Of a DNA stretch of 64,000 nt, positions 46,538-55,993 are shown piece by piece. The position numbers and the translations under genes are program-made. Location: assembly GCA_963667315.1 (NCBI GenBank), contig OY763325.1:744001-808000 (forward strand). Reading direction: 5' to 3'. Under the pieces are notes generated by a model, which was given only the letters and a program-made list of their open reading frames with translations, ran no database searches and had not been told where the DNA came from. The stretch is from DAINPP01 sp963667315 (GTDB lineage Bacteria; Thermotogota; Thermotogae; MWEM01). Each line of letters opens with the position of its first letter. The stretch's first letter is position 1.

Positions 46538-47563
46538 CTAAAATAAGATCAAAATAACAACGATTACAACAAAAGCGAGAAGCAACAAGATTGTTCCAAT
46601 CATCACCAGATCAATAAACTTCTCTTTGTCTTCAAGTGCTTCTTCGTCTCTTTTCACTGAGCTCCCCTTCATTAGGGTCTGAAGAAACTTTTTATCTTTA
46701 TCGGGAACATCTTTTAATAATTTTTTATGTTTTTTATCTTTCATAATCCTCATACTGGACATGATTATGGCTTTTGCCTCGAACCAGTCATCTATAAGGA
46801 CTTTGATTAACATTGTCCCCTTTCCTTTTGAAATGAATTCTCTTGCAGTAATAAAAGCTTCAAAAGGTTTAATATTATTTCCATTTTCATCAAATTTATC
46901 GGGAAATGAAGCCATTATTCTTTCTTTATCCGCTTCATTTGATATCGTCATCAAACTAACATAGATCATCTCTCCAACTTTAACAGACGAAACAGGATTT
47001 CCTTCCATAGGATCGATAATGGGATAGAAATCTGGAAGTTCAAGTAGGTCATTTCTTTTCTTTGTATACATTGAAGCGGATTCAACATCAATCTGACTTC
47101 CTGCCTTCAAAGCTTCATCAGAACTCATTTCAGTATAAGTTGAATGTTCAAAGTTAAATTTAATATTGACTTCACTTGTCCATTCATCAAAAAGGTCCTT
47201 TAATTCCACTCTTATAGCCGCTGAGTCTTCACTGGAAATATGTAACCCTAATTTTTTACTGAATGCGGTCCTTCCACCTTTTTTATTGATATACGATTTC
47301 ACATAATTCATGAAATCTGTTGATTTTGTTATAACATCGCCAGTTCTTGACAGGAGTTCTTTGTAAATAAAATTGAGCTTTTCACGAAAATCGTTTATAT
47401 CATCTTCAACACTGATCCTAGCAAAATTCTTGAACCTTCTGGCGAAAGTAATAAATTGAAAATCAATTCTTCCATCAACTTTGCCAAAAAAGTATCCAAT
47501 AATCACCTCGTCTGATGATTGGCTCTCTGCATATAACTTTACCGTATAAAAATCAAAATCCAT
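46538..47563 (-). CDS. Tail-anchored protein of unknown function
   Basis: 341 residues. The body (~1-315) is soluble, charged and mixed alpha/beta, with no family that I recognise. A single C-terminal TM helix (IGTILLLLAFVVIVVILILF) ends the protein, so it is tail-anchored with the body in the cytoplasm. Segments such as VGEMIYVSLMTISNEADKERIMASFPDKF have no known motif. It has its own promoter and is followed by the MetH activation gene after ~100 bases. Confidence 0.75.
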   Translation of the reverse strand: MDFDFYTVKLYAESQSSDEVIIGYFFGKVDGRIDFQFITFARRFKNFARISVEDDINDFREKLNFIYKELLSRTGDVITKSTDFMNYVKSYINKKGGRTAFSKKLGLHISSEDSAAIRVELKDLFDEWTSEVNIKFNFEHSTYTEMSSDEALKAGSQIDVESASMYTKKRNDLLELPDFYPIIDPMEGNPVSSVKVGEMIYVSLMTISNEADKERIMASFPDKFDENGNNIKPFEAFITAREFISKGKGTMLIKVLIDDWFEAKAIIMSSMRIMKDKKHKKLLKDVPDKDKKFLQTLMKGSSVKRDEEALEDKEKFIDLVMIGTILLLLAFVVIVVILILF

Positions 47564-47599
47564 AAAGCGCTCCCATCTTCTTTAAATGTACTTCAAAAG

Positions 47600-47608
47600 A
47601 TTATATCA
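47600..47608 (-). promoter_or_regulatory. Extended -10 promoter for the tail-anchored protein gene
   Basis: TGATATAAT on the minus strand, ending 36 bases ahead of the start codon. The -35 is weak. The rest of the 47564-47734 gap is AT-rich and shows nothing else I can name. Confidence 0.65.
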
Positions 47609-47734
47609 TGAATTAACTGCAATGAAATCTAAAATATCGTTGAAAAAAGATCTGTCATATGAAAATCGCATATCACAATTATTCACTTATCTTTGAATGG
47701 ATTGATATCATTAAACTTACTTTTATGTTTTGAA

Positions 47735-48796
47735 TCAGATTCCAATTTTTATTAATTCATATTTTCTTTTCCCCAAGCCTATCTTTTCTGCGTGTTTCAA
47801 CTGTTCAGACCAATCAGTTTCCGGGTGTACTTCGTAGAACGGATCATGCCCCACTTCATGAATCACAAGATCGATACACGCCTGATCTAAAGCGACAGGA
47901 TCTGTACTTACCGCAATACCTATATCAGGTGAAACCGGTATATCATTTGAACTCCAACAATCACAATTAGGTGAAACATTATTGATAAAAGAAATATGGA
48001 AGGATTTTTTTTCTTTAAGCACAGCCAGAGTGTATTCAGCCATCTTTTTACATAATTGGTCTGTTGACGAATCCCAAACCGGTACTAAAGCTCCAAAATT
48101 ACACATCGCTACACATTGACCACACCCTATACATAAATCATAGTCAATTTGTGCATATTCGTTAATTTCTATCGCTTCAACAGGACAATTTCTAGCACAT
48201 AATTGACATTTCACACAATTCTCTTTAATCATTTTTGGTTTTGAAGTTGAATGCTGTTCCAACTTTCCAGCTCTTGAAGCACACCCCATCCCCAAATTCT
48301 TAATAGCTCCACCAAAACCGGCTTGCTCATGTCCTTTAAAATGATTAACGGACACAATCGTATCAGAATGAACAATAGCTGCACCAATCTTAGCTTCCTT
48401 TACATATTCACCATTTATAGGAATCTTTACTTCGTCTGTACCACGAAGACCATCCGCTATGATTAACGGTGCATCAACCACTTGTTTTGCAAAACCATTT
48501 ATAATTGCGGTCTCCAAATGGTCTACCGCATTTGAGCGTGATCCTTTATAAAGAGTATTAGCGTCTGTTAAAAAAGGTTTTGCAGATTTTTCCTTAATCG
48601 TATCAATGATAACTCTTAGATAGTTAGGTCTGATATACGCCAAGTTTCCATATTCGCCAAAATGAATCTTTAAAGCAACCAAAGAATTTTCTGAAAATTC
48701 CTCCGAAAAATTACTGATATCCAGTAAGTTTCTCAATTTCTTTAACATACTTAAACCCGGTTTCGTTTTAAACGATGTAAAATAAACTCTGGCCAT
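47735..48796 (-). CDS. DUF362 protein with two [4Fe-4S] ferredoxin motifs
   Basis: 353 residues. A DUF362 domain (ALKIHFGEYGNLAYIRPNYLR, DANTLYKGSRSNAVDHLETA) surrounds a ferredoxin insert with two clusters: CVKCQLCARNCPVEAI and CIGCGQCVAMCNFGAL. The family function is unknown; it occurs widely in anaerobes. Cytoplasmic, with no signal peptide. It is divergent from aroE, sharing a 110-base regulatory gap. Confidence 0.9.
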   Translation of the reverse strand: MARVYFTSFKTKPGLSMLKKLRNLLDISNFSEEFSENSLVALKIHFGEYGNLAYIRPNYLRVIIDTIKEKSAKPFLTDANTLYKGSRSNAVDHLETAIINGFAKQVVDAPLIIADGLRGTDEVKIPINGEYVKEAKIGAAIVHSDTIVSVNHFKGHEQAGFGGAIKNLGMGCASRAGKLEQHSTSKPKMIKENCVKCQLCARNCPVEAIEINEYAQIDYDLCIGCGQCVAMCNFGALVPVWDSSTDQLCKKMAEYTLAVLKEKKSFHISFINNVSPNCDCWSSNDIPVSPDIGIAVSTDPVALDQACIDLVIHEVGHDPFYEVHPETDWSEQLKHAEKIGLGKRKYELIKIGI

Positions 48797-48825
48797 ATCA
48801 TCACCCCTTTTATTTTTTCTGGAAT

Positions 48826-48854
48826 ATTATACCATTATCAAATCTTTATGATAA
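48826..48854 (-). promoter_or_regulatory. Promoter for the DUF362 gene
   Basis: On the minus strand: TTATCA (48854-48849), 17-base spacer, TATAAT (48831-48826), with TG extending the -10. Confidence 0.65.
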
Positions 48855-48868
48855 ACATAAACAGCTCA

Positions 48869-48877
48869 TGCTATAAT
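48869..48877 (+). promoter_or_regulatory. Extended -10 promoter for aroE
   Basis: TGCTATAAT, a perfect extended -10, 32 bases ahead of the ATG. It lies 15-40 bases from the divergent DUF362 promoter elements. Confidence 0.65.
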
Positions 48878-48908
48878 CTTGTCAGAAAAATACATGCGAG
48901 GTGAATAA

Positions 48909-49727
48909 ATGAAATTATTCTTATTAAAACAAAAGCCCGGACCAGGAATGTCAAAAAAAATATTTGATACCGTACGGCTAAAAACGGGAATTAATTTACA
49001 ATATGAGAACCTGGTTCTCCCAACAGATTATTGGAATAAAGTTTTAAACAATTTTAAAAATGACAAAGAAGTTCTGGGATTTAATATCACAATTCCATAT
49101 AAAGTAAAAATCAGAGATGAAGTTATTGGCGATGAGGATGTAGAAAAATGCGGAGCCGTGAATTGTGTCAAGGTTAATCATAATACCGGAGATTTCCTGG
49201 GCTTTAATACTGACTGGAAGGGTATATATAATCCGTTAGCTGAGAAAAAAATAAATAGTGCTATCATCACAGGTGCTGGTGGCGCAGCACGTGCAGCATG
49301 TTATGCATTGGAAAAATTATCAGTTGACAATGTTTTTCTTTTCAACCGCTCCATAGAAAAAGCGGATGTCTTAAAAAAACTGTTCCCAAAAATACAAACA
49401 TTCACGCTAGCTACCATTGATGATTTTTTAAAGGTAAATCAAATTGACCTAATCATCAACACAACGCCACTGGGAATGAATCCGAATCCATGGACTTCCA
49501 TTCCGGTAACTGTAGAAACATTGAAAAACTGTAAAATCGTATTTGATGTAGTCTATAAACCTTTAAAAACAAAATTACTTGTTTATGCTGAAAAGAGCGG
49601 ATGTAAAACAATAAACGGACTTGAAATGCTGGTCGATCAGCACGTAGAAAATGTTAAAATATGGGGACTTCCAGAAGAAGAGAAAGTGATTGAAATACTC
49701 AATACCTTTAAAAAAACCTTAACCTGA
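48909..49727 (+). CDS. aroE: Shikimate dehydrogenase family protein with altered substrate loop
   Basis: 272 residues. The catalytic Lys segment NITIPYKVKI, KCGAVNCV, the catalytic Asp in GFNTDWKG and the NADP loop GAGGAARAAC are all present, as are INTTPLGM and the C-terminal HVENVKIWG, which resembles Thermotoga AroE. The usual N-terminal shikimate-binding SxS motif (HSLSP-type) is replaced by KPGPGMSK, with only one Ser. It probably reduces 3-dehydroshikimate, but the changed loop leaves room for quinate or another substrate. GCGAGGTGAA precedes the ATG. Confidence 0.85.
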   Translation: MKLFLLKQKPGPGMSKKIFDTVRLKTGINLQYENLVLPTDYWNKVLNNFKNDKEVLGFNITIPYKVKIRDEVIGDEDVEKCGAVNCVKVNHNTGDFLGFNTDWKGIYNPLAEKKINSAIITGAGGAARAACYALEKLSVDNVFLFNRSIEKADVLKKLFPKIQTFTLATIDDFLKVNQIDLIINTTPLGMNPNPWTSIPVTVETLKNCKIVFDVVYKPLKTKLLVYAEKSGCKTINGLEMLVDQHVENVKIWGLPEEEKVIEILNTFKKTLT

Positions 49728-49789
49728 TCTACACGATAGAACAAAGCATATTCTTTCAATCGGAATTTTGTATAGATGGGTAAAACGAA

Positions 49790-49812
49790 GCCCCCCGCTT
49801 TTAGCAGGGGGC
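49790..49812. terminator. Bidirectional hairpin between aroE and fur
   Basis: GCCCCC pairs with GGGGGC, then one mismatch, then GCT/AGC, around TTT. It sits between converging genes and likely serves both. Confidence 0.75.
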
Positions 49813-49818
49813 AATTTG

Positions 49819-50256
49819 TTACTTTAAGTTTTTATCACAGTTTCCACACTTACCATAGAATTTAATGTTATGATCATTTGGAATAAATCCCATCTCATCT
49901 TTAAGCAGTTTCTCAATTTTTTCCATCAATTCATCGGATAAAGTGATAACCTCTCCACAATCCGTACAGATCGCATGATGTTTCCCGTGTTTGTTGCTAT
50001 CTGCAAGTTCATATCTGATAATACCTTCATCAATCTCTATTTTCCTTAACAGATCAAGCTCGCTTAAAAGTTCAACGGTTCTGTAAACGGTTGCTTTACT
50101 GATCCTTGATCTTTTATCAAGTAATTTCCTATAAACCTCTTCTACACTGAGATGATCTTCCGGAGATTCGGCAAAAATCTTCATTATCAACTCTCTTTGT
50201 GCCGTAATCCTGAAATTTCTATTCTTCAACTCTTTTCTTAAAATATCGTTGACCAT
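49819..50256 (-). CDS. Fur-family metal-dependent regulator
   Basis: 145 residues from the ATG at 50256. AGGAGGTG lies 12 bases upstream, so the in-frame GTG at 50271 is too close to it. A winged-helix DNA-binding domain (SVEEVYRKLLDKRSRISKATVYRTVELL) precedes the dimer/metal domain with HGKHHAICTDCGEVI and a C-terminal CGNCDKN, giving a CxxC...CxxC structural zinc site. Whether it senses iron, peroxide (PerR) or zinc cannot be settled. No obvious target gene adjoins it. Confidence 0.9.
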   Translation of the reverse strand: MVNDILRKELKNRNFRITAQRELIMKIFAESPEDHLSVEEVYRKLLDKRSRISKATVYRTVELLSELDLLRKIEIDEGIIRYELADSNKHGKHHAICTDCGEVITLSDELMEKIEKLLKDEMGFIPNDHNIKFYGKCGNCDKNLK

Positions 50257-50352
50257 GCTTTGAAACTGCACCTCCTAAAATGCTATATCTTAACCAGTCA
50301 TAATTGTACCAGTTTTATGTTACTTTAAAAATCTGTTTGTTTTATAATTTGA

Positions 50353-50601
50353 TTAATTCTTACTTATATATCTTGATAAAATAATTGTGCCCACAACATT
50401 TAAGACTAACAAAACTAACACAATGTCAAGAAGATAGGTCTGCTCCGTCTGATTTGAGTACAACAAGAACATGAGCAATAGCTTTACCCCTATCGAATTA
50501 ATCTGAACGAGAATATTCCAGATATCTTTATACTTTATTGCATGTAACACCTGAAAAAATATCAGGATAATCAAAATCACTAAAATGATGGTTTCAGTCA
50601 C
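50353..50601 (-). CDS. MrpF/MnhF-like small membrane protein
   Basis: 82 residues from the GTG at 50601, with GAGGG eight bases before it. Three TM helices. The C-terminal third, LLDIVLVLLVLNVVGTIILSRYI, follows the MrpF pattern Y-x-D-x-A-L-V-x-A-L-L-x-F-x-G-T-x-x-x-A-R-Y, and the first helix plus loop fit MrpF. MrpF normally works with six other Mrp antiporter subunits, none of which is here. It starts 3 bases from the queD stop. The call rests on one motif and the size. Confidence 0.55.
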   Translation of the reverse strand: MTETIILVILIILIFFQVLHAIKYKDIWNILVQINSIGVKLLLMFLLYSNQTEQTYLLDIVLVLLVLNVVGTIILSRYISKN

Positions 50602-50603
50602 GA

Positions 50604-50960
50604 TCAAATCCCTCGATAAGTTATAAAACTCGTCTCTGTTTCAAAAATCTTTATTTCATACAATGTATAATGATCCGTTCGTAAATTCTCATTTAATTGT
50701 TCCCAAACCCACAATGCAATATACTCAGCCGTCGGTTGTTCAATTATCTCGTTGATATAGGAATGATCAAGTCTGCTGATGACCTGTTTATTGACGATAT
50801 CTTTTAAATCTTTAAAATCCACAACCATTCCCTCTTCATCCGGAACTCCTTGAACAGTGACATCCATCCGATAAGTATGACCATGTAACCTCTCACATTT
50901 GCCATGATATTTAATCAAATTATGCGCAGCATCAAATTTAAAGATCTTCGTGAGTAACAT
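50604..50960 (-). CDS. queD: 6-carboxytetrahydropterin synthase QueD / PTPS family
   Basis: 118 residues. Zinc ligands are His13 (FDAAHN) and the two His in RLHGHTYRM; the catalytic Cys is in GKCERLHGH. VVDFKDLKDIV and LDHSYIN are typical, and PTAEYIALWVWEQL ends the family core. It converts 7,8-dihydroneopterin triphosphate to carboxytetrahydropterin for queuosine. No queC, queE or queF is in the window. Confidence 0.92.
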   Translation of the reverse strand: MLLTKIFKFDAAHNLIKYHGKCERLHGHTYRMDVTVQGVPDEEGMVVDFKDLKDIVNKQVISRLDHSYINEIIEQPTAEYIALWVWEQLNENLRTDHYTLYEIKIFETETSFITYRGI

Positions 50961-50961
50961 T

Positions 50962-53400
50962 TTAGCCTTCCCTCAAATCCATATTTTCATTTTTAAGTAT
51001 TTTAACAACATTGTTGATGCACTTTTCAAGCTCTTTTTGTGTTAGTGTATGATCACTGGAGCGAAAGATAACTGAAACAGTAATACTATTATGCCCCTTA
51101 GCTATATTCTTACCTGTATAAACATCACTGATAAAAACATTTTCAACCTGTTTAGAACTTCTAATTTTTTTTATAACATGGCCGATTTCCACACCTTTTC
51201 CAACCAGGACGGAAAAGTCTTTCTTACTTGACGGAAAATTAGTGCCCAGAACAGATTTCCAATTTCTTGAGTTTTCTTTGGAAGAGTAATAAGTTCCTTT
51301 TAAATCTAACTCACACCAGTATGTATAATCATTAACACCGAATTCATCAAGAACTTCTCGCTTTATCAATCCAAAGATTCCAATCTGTTTGTCGTCAATA
51401 AAAATTAAAGCACTCTGACCTTTGTACATGAATTGATCATATATACTGTTCTCTTCAATCCTGTCAAATACAATTTTTTCCTCATCTATATCAAGATGAT
51501 TTAAAATCTCCTCTATAGTCCCCTTAAAATTATAAAAATCATTTTTTAATTTTGATTGATAATCATAATGATCCATTTTCCCCGTTGCGGCAAAGGAAAA
51601 TGTTTCTCTTTCAACATACTCTCCATCTTTCCCACCGATTATGGATACGCCGTTTTCAAAAAGCTTGAGATCATTCTGCTGATGAGAATTATTGTAGCCT
51701 ATTGTTTTAAGTAGTGTGATCAAAAGACTTGGTCTGAGTACAGAAATATCCTGAGAAAGTGGTTTGAGCACTTCTATCTGGTTTTTATTCCAAACGGCTT
51801 CTTCATCTTTCAGTACTTTTCTGATATCCTTGGGATCGATAAGAGATAAAGGAATAATTTCAGAATATCCAGAAGATAAGATCAAATCCCTTAATTTATA
51901 TCTAAAAATCTGATATTCATCTCTGGCAGGATTATATCCGTTTAAATAAGGGATCTGTGCGGGAATTTTATCATAACCGACTATCCTCCCAATTTCTTCT
52001 ATAAGATCAACTTCCCTCGCAACATCCGGTCTGAAAGTAGGAACGATTACATCCCACGTTTTATTTTCCTGATGATGAAGAAGTTTAAATCCCAATGAAG
52101 TCAGTGCTGTTTCGATATCAGAATCATCGTATGGTATCCCAAGAAGGCTTTCAACACGATCTTTTCGAAGCAATACTTGTTTTTCCTTTACTTGATTTGG
52201 ATAAGCATCAAGAAGCTCGGCTGAGGGTTTACCACCGGCAAGCTCTTCAATTAATACTGCAAGTCTCGCAATAACAAATTCAGCATCATTCGGATCTACA
52301 CCTCTTTCAAATCTGTAGGAAGAGTCACTAGAGATATTTAAACTTCGAGCTGTTTTTCTAATTTTAACGGGGTTAAAATACGCAACTTCAAGGAGAACAT
52401 TTTTAGTTTTGTTTGTAACACCCGAATGCTCACCACCCATTATTCCTGCAAGTGCCAGCGGCTTTTCTCCATCAGTTATCAGCAATTCATCGTTGCAAAA
52501 TTCAATCTCCTCTTCGTTTAAAAGAAGGAGTTTTTCACCTTTTTTTGCTGTCCTTACGACAATTTTTTTAGTCGTCAGATCATCATAGTCAAATGCATGT
52601 ACAGGATGTCCCGTCTCCATCAGAATATAATTTGTAATATCAACGATGTTATTTATAGGTCTTAAGCCCATAGAGATCAAATCTCTTTTTAACCAGACAG
52701 GGGACTCTTTGACTTCAACATCACTTATTAATAATGTCGTATATCTATTGCATGCTTCAGGATTTTCGATTTCTACGGAAATAAAATCAGAGGTCTTTTT
52801 CTCCGTTTTAGAATAATCCGTTTTGATCTTTTTTCTTGTTTTTTTCTTTCCGGTCAATGCTTCTATCTCTTTTACGATTCCTAAATAACCAAGTTCATCC
52901 GGTCTGTTGGAAGTAACTTCAAAATCATAAACACTATCATTAAGATTGAAATACTCAACCACATCTTTTCCTATTTCTACTTTCTCTTTAAATTTATAGA
53001 CCCCTGTCGAATGATCTTCAAGTTTTATTTCCTGAAGGGAACACATCATCCCTTCTGATTCTACACCACGAAGTTTAGATTTTTTTATCTTAAAATTATC
53101 TTTTAAAACCGCTCCGACTAATGCAACCGGAACAATATCACCAACGGCTAAAGAGGTATCCCCTGTAACGATGGTCTTTTGATATTCGCCAAAATTAACC
53201 TTACACACGATCAACTTATCTGCATTAGGATGTTTTTCTATCTCTTCTATCCTTCCAACAACAACCTTTTCTATCCCTTCCCAAGGATTCTCAATAGATT
53301 CAATGGAGGTCCCGCTGAGACTCATCATTTTATCCATCTGGTCATCAGTAATATCTGATACATCTATATATTTATTCAACCACTTTTTTGAAATAAGCAT
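50962..53400 (-). CDS. pheT: Phenylalanyl-tRNA synthetase beta subunit
   Basis: 812 residues, the usual size. The N-terminal tRNA-binding (EMAP-like) domain is VVGRIEEIEKHPNADKLIVCKVN. The B3/B4 editing domain, B5 (SYRFERGVDP) and a C-terminal FDX-ACB anticodon-binding domain follow. ATG start behind GGAGG. It is 16 bases after pheS and forms the alpha2-beta2 enzyme with it. Confidence 0.96.
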   Translation of the reverse strand: MLISKKWLNKYIDVSDITDDQMDKMMSLSGTSIESIENPWEGIEKVVVGRIEEIEKHPNADKLIVCKVNFGEYQKTIVTGDTSLAVGDIVPVALVGAVLKDNFKIKKSKLRGVESEGMMCSLQEIKLEDHSTGVYKFKEKVEIGKDVVEYFNLNDSVYDFEVTSNRPDELGYLGIVKEIEALTGKKKTRKKIKTDYSKTEKKTSDFISVEIENPEACNRYTTLLISDVEVKESPVWLKRDLISMGLRPINNIVDITNYILMETGHPVHAFDYDDLTTKKIVVRTAKKGEKLLLLNEEEIEFCNDELLITDGEKPLALAGIMGGEHSGVTNKTKNVLLEVAYFNPVKIRKTARSLNISSDSSYRFERGVDPNDAEFVIARLAVLIEELAGGKPSAELLDAYPNQVKEKQVLLRKDRVESLLGIPYDDSDIETALTSLGFKLLHHQENKTWDVIVPTFRPDVAREVDLIEEIGRIVGYDKIPAQIPYLNGYNPARDEYQIFRYKLRDLILSSGYSEIIPLSLIDPKDIRKVLKDEEAVWNKNQIEVLKPLSQDISVLRPSLLITLLKTIGYNNSHQQNDLKLFENGVSIIGGKDGEYVERETFSFAATGKMDHYDYQSKLKNDFYNFKGTIEEILNHLDIDEEKIVFDRIEENSIYDQFMYKGQSALIFIDDKQIGIFGLIKREVLDEFGVNDYTYWCELDLKGTYYSSKENSRNWKSVLGTNFPSSKKDFSVLVGKGVEIGHVIKKIRSSKQVENVFISDVYTGKNIAKGHNSITVSVIFRSSDHTLTQKELEKCINNVVKILKNENMDLREG

Positions 53401-53416
53401 TATTCAAGCCTCCTTA

Positions 53417-54433
53417 TTAAAGTTCCTGTCTAAGGAATCTGATATCCCCTCGAACCAGATCTCGAATATCCGTCAGACCGTATTTCAACATCGTTAACCT
53501 TTCGATACCAGCACCAAATGCAAATCCGGTCCAAACTTCAGGATCATAATCTACAGCCTTGAATACATTAGGATCAACCATTCCAGCACCAAGAACTTCA
53601 AGCCATTGAATGTTTCCGTATTTATCTTTCCAGCTTAAATCAACCTCAAAACTGGGTTCTGTAAATGGGAAAAATGATGGTCTCAAACGTATCGTTACAT
53701 CTTTTCCAAAGAGTTCTTTCATAAAATGCTCAAGCGTTCCTTTTAAATTTGCAACACTGACATTTTTATCAACAAACAATCCTTCCGCCTGATGAAACAT
53801 CGGAAGATGTGTGGCATCATAATCACTTCTGTATACTTTTCCCGGTGCAATGATAGCGACCGGAGGTCTCACTTCCTGCATCGTTCTGATCTGCACAGGA
53901 GAAGTATGCGTTCTTAAAAGATATTCATCCTCTTTCAGATAAAAACTATCATGTTCATCCCTTGCAGGATGCCAATCGGGTGTATTCAGCGCTTCAAAAT
54001 TATAGAAAACATGCTCGACTTCCGGACCTTCTTTTACAGAATATCCAAGAGAGATAAAAATTTCTTCAATCTCTTTTTGAGTTCTTCTAACCAGATGCTC
54101 AAATCCTATTTGTTTTCTTGATCCAGGGCGAGAAATGTCAACCCATAAATCCTTTTCTCTTCTTTCTTTTTCAATTTCCTGTAAGGCTTCCATTCTTTCA
54201 GAAATATTCTTTGTAATTACCGCTTTACAGATATTTGTTTCTTTTCCGATCTGTGGCCGGATCGAAGCATCAAATTCTCCGAGTTTTTTTAGAAAATTCG
54301 CAGTTAATACACCTTTTTTCCCAAGGTATTTAATTCTAAGATTATCAAGTTCCTTAATTTCAACAGCACTTTTTATCTCTTCAACAGCTTTAAGCTTTAC
54401 TTCTTCCAGCTGCTTGAAAATATCTTTATCCAT
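53417..54433 (-). CDS. pheS: Phenylalanyl-tRNA synthetase alpha subunit
   Basis: 338 residues. After an N-terminal coiled coil the class II core shows motif 2 (GKVYRSDYDATHLPMFHQAEG), FFPFTEPSFEVD and motif 3 (FAFGAGIERLTMLKYG). It charges tRNA-Phe. It starts the pheST pair downstream of the PurH-like gene. Confidence 0.96.
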   Translation of the reverse strand: MDKDIFKQLEEVKLKAVEEIKSAVEIKELDNLRIKYLGKKGVLTANFLKKLGEFDASIRPQIGKETNICKAVITKNISERMEALQEIEKERREKDLWVDISRPGSRKQIGFEHLVRRTQKEIEEIFISLGYSVKEGPEVEHVFYNFEALNTPDWHPARDEHDSFYLKEDEYLLRTHTSPVQIRTMQEVRPPVAIIAPGKVYRSDYDATHLPMFHQAEGLFVDKNVSVANLKGTLEHFMKELFGKDVTIRLRPSFFPFTEPSFEVDLSWKDKYGNIQWLEVLGAGMVDPNVFKAVDYDPEVWTGFAFGAGIERLTMLKYGLTDIRDLVRGDIRFLRQEL

Positions 54434-54458
54434 AAAAGCTCCCCTTTATTCTGATTTT

Positions 54459-55988
54459 TTACTTATAATGCCGTTTGGTAAATGTGTACAATGTGATATT
54501 GTTTGATTTGATACTATCAAGGAATTTTTCATTAAGCCTATTGCTGTCAGGAATCAGCAAAGTATCTATTCCCCATTTCCTCTTTGCCTTTTCTATTGTT
54601 TCCAAAGAAGGAAAAACATCAAAACCAAGAGTTCCTCCTTTTATCACTTTAATCGAGCGTTCAAAACGTTTTTCGCAAAGAGCGAAACACTCCTGATCAC
54701 TAAGTGTACCACTTGCCATACCATACATTTTTCCATTTTGAATCCTTACCAAAGAACATGTTTTTAAAGATTTAAGAATTTGAGAAATACAAAGCAGATC
54801 AGAGGAATATTCAATATCTGAGTTAGCCGGTGCGTAAATTTTTTCAAGTATGCCAAAATTTTCAAACTGATCATTTTGCTGGACGATCATTTCATTATCC
54901 AAAAAATATCTCTCATAATCACTGGTTCTGAACTCATCAAAAGTTGCTAAGATTGTCAGATCAGCATCCTTAAGTATTTTTAAAGCTTCTTCTTCATAAG
55001 ATTTCGCTAAAACAACTTTAATCCCGGTCCTTTTAATATAACGGGCCGTATCAGAATTGACAGACCCTTTAGAAATAAACGCAGAATTCCCATTGGAATT
55101 TCTGATCAATTCATCCTCAAAACTTTCCATATAATCTTTATCATTCTCTGTTAAAGAGAAATAAACAGGAAGAAAGTTTATTAAAATTGTAAAAGCTTTT
55201 GATGTAATATGCCTCATAAAATCAAGACCACTATACATTTGTTTATACAATCTGAAAGTCAGTCTTTTCTTTTCAATAAATGTCATCTTTTCAAACAAAC
55301 TCTTTTCATCCGTTATCTTTGAAAGATAGGCATATTGATGAGGATTCTCTCCATATTTAAACTCATTTAATCTCTCAAAAGTCATATGCTCATATTTTTC
55401 TTCAGCGAAGAGAAAAGAGAGTGCAGAATGAATGCTTTCTTCATATCGCATCGTGTTATAGAATGCTTTTAACGCATACCTTCTTCTATTTTGCAGCGGA
55501 ACATCCCCACAAAGCTCAAAGTTTGAAATGATTTTCTGATAATCATCAGGATCAACAATCGGTAAGACGCTTCTGTAATTCTTTGCGGCAGATCTGACAA
55601 GATTTATACCACCAATATCAATTTTCTGAACAAGTTCATACTCATCATATATATTTTCTGAAAACTCTCTAAACGGACAGAAATTGACAATAAGCATGTC
55701 TATTTCAGGAATGTTTTTTTGGTACATCTCCTGCATATGTTCATTATTTGACCTGTCAGCCAGTATACCGCCTACAAGTTTAGGAGAAATTGTCTTTATC
55801 CTTCCACCAAGTAATGATTCATCAGGTGAATATTCTTTGATTGATTTAACACGAATGCCTTTTGATTTCAGATAGTCATATGTTCCTTCGGTTGATATAA
55901 TTTCAACACCTTTCCTTGCAAGATAAGAAGCGAGATTTTCAATCCCGCTTTTATCATATACCGTTATCAAGGCACGTTTTATGTTCAA
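54459..55988 (-). CDS. PurH-like protein with lost AICAR transformylase active site
   Basis: 509 residues, TTG start. The N-terminal part matches the IMP cyclohydrolase domain (RALITVYDKSGI, ISTEGTYDYL, GGRIKTISPKLVGGILADR, IDIGGINLVRSAAKN, VDPDDYQKII), and YGENPHQ at 212-218 marks the start of the AICAR formyltransferase domain. The catalytic KHxNPCG segment reads INFLPVYF (Ile270-Asn271 in place of Lys-His), and the C-terminal domain has diverged throughout. Cyclohydrolase positions have also changed (HPK to SPK, IGGPT to IGGIN). It is full length with no frameshift, so it is maintained but probably not a working transformylase. Confidence 0.8.
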   Translation of the reverse strand: MNIKRALITVYDKSGIENLASYLARKGVEIISTEGTYDYLKSKGIRVKSIKEYSPDESLLGGRIKTISPKLVGGILADRSNNEHMQEMYQKNIPEIDMLIVNFCPFREFSENIYDEYELVQKIDIGGINLVRSAAKNYRSVLPIVDPDDYQKIISNFELCGDVPLQNRRRYALKAFYNTMRYEESIHSALSFLFAEEKYEHMTFERLNEFKYGENPHQYAYLSKITDEKSLFEKMTFIEKKRLTFRLYKQMYSGLDFMRHITSKAFTILINFLPVYFSLTENDKDYMESFEDELIRNSNGNSAFISKGSVNSDTARYIKRTGIKVVLAKSYEEEALKILKDADLTILATFDEFRTSDYERYFLDNEMIVQQNDQFENFGILEKIYAPANSDIEYSSDLLCISQILKSLKTCSLVRIQNGKMYGMASGTLSDQECFALCEKRFERSIKVIKGGTLGFDVFPSLETIEKAKRKWGIDTLLIPDSNRLNEKFLDSIKSNNITLYTFTKRHYK

Positions 55989-55993
55989 TCAAA

